A DNA stretch of 22,072 nt from Zelonia costaricensis (Eukaryota > Euglenozoa > Kinetoplastea > Trypanosomatida > Trypanosomatidae), in NCBI GenBank assembly GCA_030849075.1, contig JASAOO010003102.1, forward strand, positions 1 through 22,072, written 5' to 3'. Positions 9,369 through 18,700 of the stretch are shown here, piece by piece. Below the pieces are notes generated by a model. That model worked only from the letters and a program-made list of their open reading frames with translations. It was not told the origin of the DNA and ran no database searches. The translations under genes and the position numbers were made by a program. Position 1 is the stretch's first letter; each line of letters starts with the position of its first letter.

Positions 9369-9417
9369 GGGGGGGGGGGGGCGAGCAGGACTTGTGACCC
9401 CCCCCCCCCCCCCCCCC
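9369..9417 (+). repeat. Inverted homopolymer pair G13 / C20 (potential hairpin)
   Basis: Thirteen G at 9369-9381 are separated by 16 nt (9382-9397) from twenty C at 9398-9417. The two runs can pair perfectly over 13 G-C base pairs, and either could form a quadruplex or i-motif. It lies about 190 nt upstream of the ATG at 9607, so it may sit in the 5' leader of that mRNA. Homopolymer lengths may be affected by sequencing error. Confidence 0.8.
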
Positions 9418-9533
9418 ACCGACTCCACCCTTCCCTTTGCACGTTGTCCGTCTCCGTGGATGCGCCTCTCACACCTCCACTCCCCCATCTTGTGGGTCGA
9501 ATGTGCAACGCATCAACGCGCGAGCGCCAGCTC

Positions 9534-9538
<5 letters not shown>

Positions 9539-9569
<31 letters not shown>
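9539..9569 (+). repeat. (CA)n tract upstream of ATG
   Basis: 31 nt of CA repeat ending 37 nt before the ATG of the unknown gene at 9607. Similar CA tracts precede the genes at 3700, 15786 and 19660. A short pyrimidine-rich stretch and an AG at 9598-9599 follow and could serve as splice acceptor, though that would leave a 5' UTR of only 7 nt. Confidence 0.85.
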
Positions 9570-9571
<2 letters not shown>

Positions 9572-9606
9572 CCCGCATTACTTCTGGTTTGCCGCCCAGT
9601 ACGCCA

Positions 9607-10317
9607 ATGGTGCGTGTTGGCGCCAAGCGGGAGAGACCCTGCGTCCTCATCCTCCACATCGCCCTGCGCACCACGGCGCACGGCAACGCCACCGCCGCCG
9701 CCCCTTCATCGCCACCCGCAGCCACCGGCAGCAGCACCGCCGGCCGCGGCTCCGCGGCTCTGGCGCAGCGCCTGCATCAGACGCCCGACACCGCCGAGCT
9801 CTACGCAAGTGCCGTGCTGCACCGGGTGCGGGCGTACGGGAAACTCCTCGGCGGGGTGCGCTACGCCGAGGCCGACTCCCTCTCCCTGATGAGTGCGGTG
9901 TGGCAGGGGGGCGTGGCGGCGCCACACGCGGGGGCTGAGGACGGCACGGCCCCCGCTGGGCCCTCGTCCGCAGTCGCTGGTGGGAAAGCAGCCGCGGCGG
10001 CGGGCCCACGACGCAGTTCCACGCGGCGCCGCAGCGGGGTGCTTCGTTGCGCCGTGCAGCTGTCACGGAGCGTCTATGGCGACGCGGGTGCCGCGCATCT
10101 CTGGCGCGCTGCGTGCGCCTGTGTGACGGAAGCGGACGTCACACTCCCGCCGTCTGCACCAGCGCAGCAGCAGGAGACGTCCTCACCGCTGCGGCGGCGC
10201 CAACGCGTCGAGACGGCGAGTGGGACAGGGACGCTAACCGTGCAGCAGACGTGCCAGGCCGCTGTTCGGGTGGCGAGGGTGGAGCACGTGCTGCCATCAA
10301 GGCGGCCGCGCCGCTGA
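9607..10317 (+). CDS. Unrecognised 236-aa protein
   Basis: An ATG at 9607 opens a 236-codon frame ending in TGA at 10315-10317. I chose this start because everything upstream in frame translates the CA repeat and poly-C. The N-terminus begins MVRVGAKRERP and then has a short hydrophobic strand (CVLILHIAL), an Ala/Ser/Thr/Pro linker (about 28-50) and a helical segment (about 52-95) with ELYASAVLHRVRAYGKLL. A second Ala/Gly-rich linker follows, then an Arg-rich stretch (PRRSSTRRRSG). The helical patch CAVQLSRSVYGDAGAAHLWRA lies at about 147-168, and the C-terminus is basic (RRPRR). No membrane helix or known motif is evident. Codon use matches the neighbouring genes, which supports real coding. 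Function unknown; the alternating structured and low-complexity segments are common in kinetoplastid-specific proteins. Confidence 0.65.
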   Translation: MVRVGAKRERPCVLILHIALRTTAHGNATAAAPSSPPAATGSSTAGRGSAALAQRLHQTPDTAELYASAVLHRVRAYGKLLGGVRYAEADSLSLMSAVWQGGVAAPHAGAEDGTAPAGPSSAVAGGKAAAAAGPRRSSTRRRSGVLRCAVQLSRSVYGDAGAAHLWRAACACVTEADVTLPPSAPAQQQETSSPLRRRQRVETASGTGTLTVQQTCQAAVRVARVEHVLPSRRPRR

Positions 10318-11537
10318 TGTGTGAACTGGCCCTGCCGCGCACGCCGACACGCACGCACACACACACACACATCCACGACCTCATCTCGGCTTCTGTGTGC
10401 GCGACATAACAGGAAAGGAAACACGACGGAAACCGCATCAAGACGATGTGCAACAGTCAGCCGTAGTTGTTGTTTCGAGGGGGGATGGGTCGCATCAGCG
10501 AGCCGTGGACCGCCCCTTTCTTCTCCCTCTCTCGGTGCGTCTTCAGTGTCGGCACCGTCTTTCCTCTTCAACCTCGCCACTCCCCCCCCCCCTCCCGACA
10601 CTTTCTGCCATGGTGCATCACGTGCACACACACACACGAAACACGCCACAGCGTCTCTCCGCAAAACCCGAAGCGAAAGAGAGAGAAGAGAGAAGGAGAA
10701 GGAGCAGCGCTGCAGTCTACTCCCCACCACCACCCGCCAACACCGTCTTTCCCACGTCCACGCCACCCGTCCCTGCCCACACACACAATCACGTGTGCGC
10801 ATCCACCACCGGTCTCTAGTGCCTTTTTTTTTTTCCTTCTTCATTACACCCCAGCACGGAAGCACGCGAGACAGCCCCCGCCCTCTCCGTCACTCCGAAA
10901 CGCACAGGGGGCCCCGATACGTGTCTTCTCGTCTGGAGCGCCGCCATCACGTCATCGTGTGGAGGAGGTCCGCAGGTGTAAAGTTGGGAGCGCGACGTCA
11001 AGAGGGGCGTCGGAGCAGCACAGCAACTCCACACCACCAGAAGGCAACCAAGGTGAAGAATAAGGAGAGCAGCGGCGTCTGGCGGTGTTCTCTTCTCTTG
11101 TTGTGGTTGCTGACTTGGTGGGAGCACGTGAAAGGGCCGTGCGCTGGGCGGAGAGCACCACAACTGCGTCCCTCTCCCCCCCCCCCTGCCGCTTCTCACC
11201 TTAGGTCCGCCCTCACATCCCTCCATGGTTCTCGTTGTATCTGTCTGTGTGTCCTGTGCACTGCTACCTCCCGTTTTCCTTTCCGTTGCCTTGCTTTCCT
11301 TTTTGCTGGACTCCGTGGGCTGTGTGTGCCGCGTGACAGTCCGCCGCCATCACCTCAAACGCCGCTGCGGCTCTGCGCGCGCCCACTTCACCTCGTCGCT
11401 TCGTTTCCTGTTGTCGTTGTTCTTCTTGGCGTCTTCTCTTCTCCTTGTGTGCCTGCGTCGCGTGCATTCGCGAGGCTGAGAGACGACGACCTCGTCGCGG
11501 GGACACACAGCCGAGAAGACGCGTGCAGCCTCGAGTG
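10318..11537. other. Intergenic region
   Basis: About 1.2 kb between the unknown gene and the RING protein. It holds (CA)n at 10356-10371 close to the upstream stop, purine-rich DNA near 10670-10710, T/C-rich DNA near 10820-10840, and a pyrimidine-rich block at 11396-11447. A 405-codon open frame spans it but has no ATG start and reads as His/Thr/Arg/Ser low complexity, so I do not call it a gene. Confidence 0.7.
11396..11474 (+). promoter_or_regulatory. Candidate spliced-leader acceptor for the RING-H2 gene
   Basis: A T/C-rich block at 11396-11447 is followed by its first well-placed AG at 11473-11474, 64 nt before the ATG. The spacing fits short trypanosomatid 5' UTRs. Assignment by pattern only. 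Confidence 0.4.
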
Positions 11538-14500
11538 ATGCAGCAATCCATCGCCACGTTCCCGCGCGAGTTTCGCGACCTGGAGGCGACGAGCCAGCTG
11601 CCTCCCTCCACCCTGCAGCAATGTTTCACACCGAGCACGGTGCTGCTGCCCGCCACGGTAGCCGCCATGTCGCCGCAGCTCACCACCCCCTCCCTTGTGG
11701 CCGCGGTGGGGTCGCCGCTGGTGCTGAGCGGGCACCCACTCCTCTCCCAGCTCCACCACGCCATCAGTCTTGCCCCGCAGGAAAACCTGAACGCCGTCGC
11801 CAGCGGCGGCTTCAACATACCCGCCGCCGACGTCGCGGCGCACCTCGGGCTCGGCATCGGCGCTGGTGGCGGGGGCTGCGTCGTGTGCAGCGGTGGCAAC
11901 ACGACCAACTGGTCGCCGCCGCAGTTCGCGCAGGCCCCGCCGCCGCTGCGGCTCAGCGGCAGCGGCAGCAGTGGTCGCCTCCCTCCACCCCATGCGGAAG
12001 CCGGCGCAGGACCGGCGCACGAGACGGGCGATTCTACCGCCGACGGCCACAACAACGGGGGTGGCGGTCTTGGCGGCCGCATCAGCACCGGGAGAGTCGA
12101 CGACTCCGCCCTCATGCCCCTCACTCCCACCTCCTCAGCAGCGACCACGACGCCGCAGTCGCGCAGCACGCCCGAGAGCGCCCGCACTCCGCCGCAACAG
12201 CAGCACAAGCCGAGCCAGCACCAGCGGCCGCCCTTCACGCCGACGCCCCAATATGGCAGCACCAGCGGCGGCGCCCTCGCACCAGCACACGCGGTAGCAG
12301 CCACGGCAGGGGACGTGCGGCTGCGCTCCGCCGCATTGCTGGTCGACACCCCCTCGGTGGGGACCACGGCAGTGGACGGCCCTGAGGCGGCCGGCAGCGG
12401 CGCGGGCCGTGGCAACCGGAGTCGCAGCAGCAGCAGCTGGCACGCCGGTCGTGCGGAGCTGCGGGTGGACAGCGGGCGGCGGCACGTTGTCACGAACTCT
12501 CCCCACCCACACCACGCGGTGCCCTTCCCGCTGCACCAGATGTGGGACGCCAACGCCGCCTACGTGCTCACCCCGCTCTCCACCTCCAGCGAGCCCAGCA
12601 CGCCGGCCACACTCAGCGGCACGTCGCGGGTGCCGTCGCACACGCAGTTCTACGCGCCGCACTCGCTCGCGGCCGCCACCGCCCCCGACGGCGGCGTCTG
12701 CGCCCTCTTCCCCCTCACCAGCGTCATGACAGCCACTGAGGAGCCGGCGCCGGCACCAGCGCCGCGGGGAGCCCAGCGAGGCCGCGTCGTGAGCGGCCGC
12801 CGCAGCTCGGCCGCAGACCCCCGCCGTGACCCACAGCGGCACGCCGCGGAGCCCCTGCGCCGCTCCACCCCCGCCACGCCGCTCGCCCCCACCACGGCGG
12901 CGCACATGCAGCTGGCGTTGCGGGAGTCGGCCATGATGATCGCCACCCCGCTGGCCCCGAGCGCGTACGTCACGGTCGGTACCCCGCCCACGTCTTCGTC
13001 GCCTCTGCTCGGTGGCCCGCTTCCGCCCCGCGCGGTTATGGCGGCCGCGGCGGCCTCCGTCAACGTCAGCCCACGGGCCGCCAACGCCGTAGACACACCC
13101 TCGCCGCCCTCCAGCCTCGGCCGAGGCCGCCGCGCCAGTCCGGGGAGCGGCGCCGCCCCCTCGACGGCCGCCGTGTCGGCCACGCGTCGTCCCCTGACGC
13201 CGCCGCTGTCGTCCTCGTCGGTCAGCGTTGTGGCGACCTCGGCGAGCCCGCCGCCGCCGCTGCCGTACATGCGGCTGGGCCACGCGATCCGCACCGAGAG
13301 CAGCTGCCGCGGTGCGGGCCCCGCCAGCACCAGCGCCTCCCACGCCGCCGCGCATGTGACGCACGGCCTTCAGCAGCAGCAGCAGACCCCGCCCTATCAC
13401 GACAACATTGGAGGCATCTGCAGCATATCCGGCACCCTCGCCTTCGTGCCCATCGGCGTGCAGCCCGCTGCAACGACAGCAGGCTCGCCGAGCTTCTTCC
13501 ACGCCGCCCCAGGCGCCCCCGCGCACCGCGGCTCCTCCCCGGTCAGCGGCTGCTTCGCCGCCACAAGCCTCACCTCCACGCACGTCCCAGCGATGGTCGG
13601 TCTTGAGGCGCCAACGCCGGCCGACGGCGGACTGCGCAGCCGCGCGGGCACGCCACCGGTGTCGTCGTCGCAGCCGTACTGGACCTTCCCCTGCGCCCCG
13701 GTGGGCTCCGTGACCGCAATCCTCACAGCCCCAGAGGTGAGCCGGCATGCGCAGTCGAGCAGCCCGAACGGCAGCGGCGGCGTGGCCGTCCTCGCCGACG
13801 TGCACGGGTGGCACCCCGCCATGGTCAACAGCGCTGGCGTGGCAAGTGCCGGCATCACGGGAAGCACCACTGCCGCGTCGTGTGCAGACAGCGGCAGCAC
13901 CGGTGCCTCCCCGTCCTGTTCCGTCGCCACCCCGCGCGCGCTCTCGCCGGCCGCGCAGCGGGCGGCGGCGTCGACGGCGTCTTCCACGGCGCCGGAGCTG
14001 CTCTCAAGCACGGATGGAAGTGCGGCAGGGCGCGGCAGCGGGGCGTGGATGGCGACGGCCCCGGCGTCGCACCGCAGTGCGCTGTTGTACGGTGGGAGTG
14101 GCGCCGGCGGCGGCGGCGGCGGCGACGGGGGTGGCGGCGGGGGCGGGGCGATCGGCACGCCGTCGGCGAGTGTGGCCGCGGCCGTGTCTGGTGCCGCGCA
14201 CACGTTCCCGGGGTACCCCTCGCAGCCACAGCTTCTGTGCACCCCCGTGCCGCTCGAGGACACGGAGAGTGTGTGCATCATCTGCTTCGAGGGCCGCGCG
14301 GTGGAGGGGCCCAGCGCTGCGGCGGCCGCTGCGATGCCGACGGCGGCGACGCAGGAGACGGCGCAGCCGCGCGCCGAGGAGTCGCGGGGCCCCGAGCGGG
14401 CCAATGCGGTGGCCTCCCCTGCCGCCTCGGACGAGGGCGGCGGCAGCTGTGGCAGCCTCCGCGGGGTGAAGCGCGGCTCGTGCCTTCTGTCTCTGCCGTG

Positions 14501-14603
14501 TGGGCACTGCTGCCACCAGAACTGTGTGCAGCGGTGGCTGATGGAGTCGCTGAGCTGCCCCATGTGCCGCCGCGACCTCACCCAGGACGCCACCATGAAC
14601 TGA
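11538..14603 (+). CDS. RING-H2 finger protein with very long disordered N-terminal region
   Basis: 1021 residues. The ATG at 11538 is the first in this frame; upstream codons open only from non-ATG triplets. Residues about 1-905 are rich in Ala, Ser, Pro, Thr and Gly, with a Gln run near 615 and Gly runs near 860, and are predicted disordered by composition. The C-terminus carries a RING-H2 zinc finger: C913 and C916 (CIIC), then C988, H990, H993, C996 and C1007, C1010 (CPMC). The W at 1000 sits where many RINGs have the E2-contacting Trp. RING-H2 proteins usually act as E3 ubiquitin ligases, transferring ubiquitin from an E2; the substrate is unknown. The loop between the second and third ligands is about 71 residues, well beyond the usual 9-39, and is itself low complexity. 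There is no TM segment or other domain. The RING call is firm; E3 activity is inferred. Confidence 0.88.
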   Translation: MQQSIATFPREFRDLEATSQLPPSTLQQCFTPSTVLLPATVAAMSPQLTTPSLVAAVGSPLVLSGHPLLSQLHHAISLAPQENLNAVASGGFNIPAADVAAHLGLGIGAGGGGCVVCSGGNTTNWSPPQFAQAPPPLRLSGSGSSGRLPPPHAEAGAGPAHETGDSTADGHNNGGGGLGGRISTGRVDDSALMPLTPTSSAATTTPQSRSTPESARTPPQQQHKPSQHQRPPFTPTPQYGSTSGGALAPAHAVAATAGDVRLRSAALLVDTPSVGTTAVDGPEAAGSGAGRGNRSRSSSSWHAGRAELRVDSGRRHVVTNSPHPHHAVPFPLHQMWDANAAYVLTPLSTSSEPSTPATLSGTSRVPSHTQFYAPHSLAAATAPDGGVCALFPLTSVMTATEEPAPAPAPRGAQRGRVVSGRRSSAADPRRDPQRHAAEPLRRSTPATPLAPTTAAHMQLALRESAMMIATPLAPSAYVTVGTPPTSSSPLLGGPLPPRAVMAAAAASVNVSPRAANAVDTPSPPSSLGRGRRASPGSGAAPSTAAVSATRRPLTPPLSSSSVSVVATSASPPPPLPYMRLGHAIRTESSCRGAGPASTSASHAAAHVTHGLQQQQQTPPYHDNIGGICSISGTLAFVPIGVQPAATTAGSPSFFHAAPGAPAHRGSSPVSGCFAATSLTSTHVPAMVGLEAPTPADGGLRSRAGTPPVSSSQPYWTFPCAPVGSVTAILTAPEVSRHAQSSSPNGSGGVAVLADVHGWHPAMVNSAGVASAGITGSTTAASCADSGSTGASPSCSVATPRALSPAAQRAAASTASSTAPELLSSTDGSAAGRGSGAWMATAPASHRSALLYGGSGAGGGGGGDGGGGGGGAIGTPSASVAAAVSGAAHTFPGYPSQPQLLCTPVPLEDTESVCIICFEGRAVEGPSAAAAAAMPTAATQETAQPRAEESRGPERANAVASPAASDEGGGSCGSLRGVKRGSCLLSLPCGHCCHQNCVQRWLMESLSCPMCRRDLTQDATMN

Positions 14604-14721
14604 GGAGAACAAGAAGACGGTGGGGAAACGAAGCCACCTCGTCGTGCTGCGTCACACGCTGTCTTGTCTCCTGGCGACCCTTTTTTGCTGCCGATCAGTC
14701 CCGGCGCTGAGTTGCGTGCCC

Positions 14722-14803
14722 TGTGTGTGTGTGTGTGTGTGTGGGCACTGCGCCCCTCTTCTTCTCCCTCCCCTCCCCCCCCCGCACGCACGCACGCACG
14801 CAC
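14722..14803 (+). repeat. (TG)n and (CGCA)n tracts in 3' UTR of the RING gene
   Basis: 22 nt of TG at 14722-14743 and about five CGCA units at 14784-14803, within 200 nt of the RING gene stop codon. Confidence 0.85.
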
Positions 14804-15253
14804 CTGATGCACACACAAGCCCAACTTCGATGTGCCTATTGCTCTCTCTCCATCTCTCTACCCCCCCCCTCCCTTCCTCCGTGCTTCGCCTCGCCTTCTG
14901 ATGTGCTTTTCACCACCACCCACCCACCCGCCCGCCCTCCCCCCCCCTCCCCGATCGGTCTTCACTCCTCCTCTTCTTGTCCTTCCTCTGCGCCTCCACG
15001 CTCAGGTCCGCGTCTCCCCCCCCGCTCTGTCGTCGGCCGCCGTGGTCTGGCCGTGTCCTCTTCTACGACGTCCCACCTCCGCCCTCCCCTCTCTGTCCTT
15101 CCGCTCACCTCCCCCGCTCCCCCCACCCCCTCCACGCCGTGCCACTTTTGTTTTCGCTGCTTGCGCAGCACCCCTGGTCCGCGGAGGGGGGGGGTACTGG
15201 CGCGCTCTGCCGTCGTTGCGCTCGTGTCGGTGTCGAAGTTCGACACAACGCGC

Positions 15254-15269
15254 TTGTGTGTGTGTGTGT

Positions 15270-15301
<32 letters not shown>
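15254..15301 (+). repeat. (TG)n tract
   Basis: 48 nt of TG with one CTG interruption. A CA-rich tract in the opposite sense lies at 15681-15710, next to the downstream gene. Confidence 0.9.
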
Positions 15302-15307
<6 letters not shown>

Positions 15308-15639
15308 CGTATGTGTGGGTGTGTTGGTATGGGTGTGGGTGCCGCTTGTTTGCATGCAGCTCGGTGCAACGGCACGCCACACGACTTCACCACCCAAAAA
15401 AGCCAAGAGAGAAAGAAAAAGAGAAGATGTCGAAGAACAAAACACTGAACAGGGCCGAGTCGTGCCACCGCGACACGGAGGAACACCATCACCGTGCGGA
15501 CTCACTGCCGTGCGAACGCGAGCGCAACTGTACGCAGCAGGCGCATGTTGGACGCATGCCGTCCGCCTCGCATCGCTGAACGGCGCCGACGCCCGGTAGC
15601 TGGGCAACACGTGCCTCGCCGCGTAGACAAGCACAACAG

Positions 15640-15748
15640 CCTCCCCACCTGTTCCGTCCGCCTCTCTGACATTCGTTTATTCACACACACATACACACAA
15701 ACACAAACACGTCACGCAACACCGCTTCGTCTTCACAAAACTGCGTAG
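15640..15748 (+). promoter_or_regulatory. Candidate spliced-leader acceptor for the photolyase/cryptochrome gene
   Basis: A pyrimidine-rich stretch (about 15640-15680) and a CA-rich stretch (15681-15710) precede an AG at 15747-15748, 38 nt before the ATG. An earlier AG cannot be excluded. Pattern only. Confidence 0.35.
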
Positions 15749-15785
15749 TACATCACAAGAGCAGCACAGGACACAAGAGTTGGCG

Positions 15786-18700
15786 ATGCCGCCCGTGCAG
15801 CACCGCCTTCTGCGGCCTCATTATTGCGCAGCGGCGGCGGCGCTGCTGAGGCGCCGTACTTGCGCCTGCCGCAGCGGCAGCCTCACCGCCGGTGGCTCCC
15901 TCGTGTGCCCTCATCGCCCCCTCTTTACTCGCACACCCGTCTGCCGCCACGACCAGCGGGAGAACCACCACGACCGCGTCGACAAGGACGTGACAGCCAC
16001 AGAGGGTCTTCTCGACACAGCGGCGTACTTCTACGACGTGGCGGCGATGTCCCCCATCCCGCCCACCGCGCCGTCAGCGCCACAGCCCCCACCGGCGCCG
16101 GCCGCCGTGTCCGCCGCCGACTGGGCCGACTTTCAGGACTACCTGCGTGAGGTGGAGGCGAGCGACCCCGAGTTTCTGGCCTTTGCGCGAGGCTGCACCC
16201 CGGCGCTGCCCGACGAAGACGAGGGCGTCCGTGGAGGTGACGCGGGGTGGGCAGGCGACACTGCCACGCACGCACCGACCCCACCGTACGCGTCTCCCGC
16301 CGACGCCGCGGAGCTGCAGACAGAGCTGGCTCAGGAGGTGGTGCTGGACACGTGCGTCAGCCCCGAGGCGACGGCCCACGCGAGCGGCGTCGCCGACCAC
16401 GTCTTCGGTGACGACATCGAGCAGGACGCAGTTCTGCTCGCGGCTCTGAAGGGCCGCGAGGTGCGGGTGCAGGAGGCGGCGGACACGGTGGTGCCGCCCC
16501 TCGTCGTCCCCGACAAGCAGGGCCTGGTGGGGAGCTCCGCCGCAGCGCCGCACGCACCCGGCGCACCGGTCGACCGCGTGGCGAACCCGTCGGTGGCCCT
16601 TCGCGGGCCGGTGCAGATGCTTGGCCGCCACAGCTACCTCAGCCAGCAGGACCGCTGCTACATGGGGCTCCACACCCCTCCCGAGGCCCAGCTGCAGCCG
16701 CCGTCATCCCTCTCCGCGCCATCTGCCGTCGCAAGCAGCACCACCACAAGCAGTGCCGCCAGCCCGTGTGTGCTCGTCGTCTTCTCCGCCACGGACTTGC
16801 GCGTGCACGACAACTACCTGCTGGCCCTCGCCTCTGTCCGTGCCCGGGCGGCCACCGCGGCCTCGGTGCAGGCGGGTGGGCCCCCTGTGCCCGTCCTCGC
16901 GGTGTGCGTGCTGGACTACCGCACCTTCGCGCAGCCCAGCATCGTGGGCGGCTTCTTCCGGCAGAGCCCGCAACGGGCGCAGTACCTGCTCGACACCGTC
17001 TCCGCGCTGCGCTGGAAGCTGGAGACCTCGCTGAAGGTGCCGCTGCTGGTGCGCTGCGGACGGCCCGAGGAGCACGTGCCCCGCCTCGCCATCGAGCTCG
17101 GGGCGGTGGACGTGTTCATGACAACGCAGTACGCCCCTCACCAGCGCCGCGTGCAGGCGCTGATGACGCGGCGGCTGCAGGCCGGCGTGTGGGTGTCCCG
17201 CGACGAGGTGGCGGACGCGGCGGACGGGGTGGCGGGCACGGCAGAGGAGGTGGAAGAAGTGGGGGTCGGCGACGATGCGCTGGTGGCTGTCACGGAGCAC
17301 GTGTACAGCACGGAGACGGCCCGCGCAGCCGCGGCCACGCACCCGTACCGGGAACACCACCGGCATCTCGCTCACCACTCCACCGCCACCCTCGGTGTCG
17401 CGCCGGTGGTCGGGCGGCTCGTGGTGCACAGTGTGTGGCAGTCGACCCTGGTCCACCTCGACGACCTGCCCACCCCGCTGGCGGCCATGAAGGAGGGGGA
17501 GCGGTGGTACCACGACGATGTCACCGTCAGCACGATCCGGCCCACGGAGCCGTACGACGCGGCGACGCAGCGGCTCGCCGAGCTGCCCACCACGTGGCAG
17601 CACGCGGCGCTGCTGCCATCGCAGGAGGAGCTGCGCGGGCGTGCGGCGCCGTCGGTGCTGCGGGGGGCGCTGCCGCGACTCGTCGACCTCGGCTACAGCG
17701 CGGCCGCCGCACACGGCACGGACTTCGCCTTTCAGCACGTGATTGCGACGCAGTCGTCGCACCCGGACGCCGGCGAGGACGCAGCGCAGACGCGGCTCGA
17801 CGACTGGCTGGCGCAGGGCGGCATGACGTCGCTGCTGCGTTACGGACGGGAGCGGCGCACCAACACGAAGCTCTACTCGCAGAAGCTGGCGCGAGTGTCG
17901 CCGTACCTCGCGGTTGGCGCGCTCTCGCCGCGACGCTACTACGAGACGCTGCGCCGCTTCGCGCAGGCGCACCAGGCCGACGCGTTTGTGCAGATGCAGT
18001 TCCGCGAAGGTCTGCTACGGCTGTCGCGGCGGGACTACTGGCACTGGATGGGGCTGCGCTTCGGGGATCGCCTCTTCTTCTCCTACGGCCCACACCCCGA
18101 GCACACGAACCAGATCGCCGACTGGCGGCACGACGCGAAGGTGGTGCAGCGCTGGTGCGACGGGCTGACCGGCATCCCGTTCGCGGACGCGGCGATGCGG
18201 GAGCTGGTGGGGACGGGCTTTGTGGCGCACGAGGGGCGGCAGGCACTCGCGTGGCTGCTGGCGCGCGGGTACGGGCAGGACTGGCGGCTTGGGGCGGAGT
18301 GGATGGAGCGCTGCTCGCTCGACTACGACCCGTTTGTGTGCTACGGCAACTTCGCGTACAGCTGCGGCCTCGTCCCGGACGACTTCGGGGAGCCGGTCCG
18401 CAACGTGCACTACCTGGCCCACCAGCACGATCAGACCGGCATCTACGTGAAGAAGTGGCTGCCGCAGCTCTCTAAGGTGCCGCCCGTGTATGTGCACCGC
18501 CCGCACGTGCTGACAGCGCGCATGCAGGTGATGCACGGCGTGTACCTTGGCAAGAACTACCCGTACCCGCTGAAGTTGTGGCAAGGGGCGCAGCGAACGC
18601 TGTCGGCGGCCGACCTGCCGTCGTACTACGCTGGCGGCATCGACAAGGGCCCCGGCTACGCGGAGGCCGTGCGCTACGGGACTGCGTTGCTGCAGCCCGA

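Larger units (their letters stand above)
6952..9606. other. Intergenic region with dense microsatellites
   Basis: About 2.65 kb without a convincing gene; ORFs here are TG/CA or Pro/Ser translations. It contains (TG)n at 7251-7299, 7666-7700, 8219-8248 and 8525-8570, (AC)n at 7347-7364 and 9539-9569, several C-runs of 9-20 nt, and a facing G13/C20 pair at 9369-9417. It probably holds the long 3' UTR of the upstream gene and the 5' leader of the unknown gene at 9607. Confidence 0.75.
14604..15785. other. Intergenic region
   Basis: About 1.2 kb with no convincing gene. It contains (TG)n at 14722-14743, (CGCA)n at 14784-14803, C-runs, (TG)n at 15254-15301, A-rich DNA at 15393-15425, and (CA)-rich DNA at 15681-15710. 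A 50-codon ATG frame at 15427-15579 has no recognisable content and could at most be an upstream ORF. Confidence 0.7.

Noticed and set aside
10321..11538. 405-codon + strand frame between the unknown gene and the RING gene
   Set aside because: No ATG at its start, His/Thr/Arg/Ser low complexity, crosses CA repeats and a probable splice acceptor.
12135..13814. 559-codon - strand frame opposite the RING gene (also 11264-12553 and 13397-14824)
   Set aside because: Compositional shadows of a GC-rich, low-complexity coding region; no recognisable domain.
15427..15579. 50-codon ATG frame upstream of the cryptochrome gene
   Set aside because: Too short and featureless to call; may be a chance ORF in the spacer or an upstream ORF.
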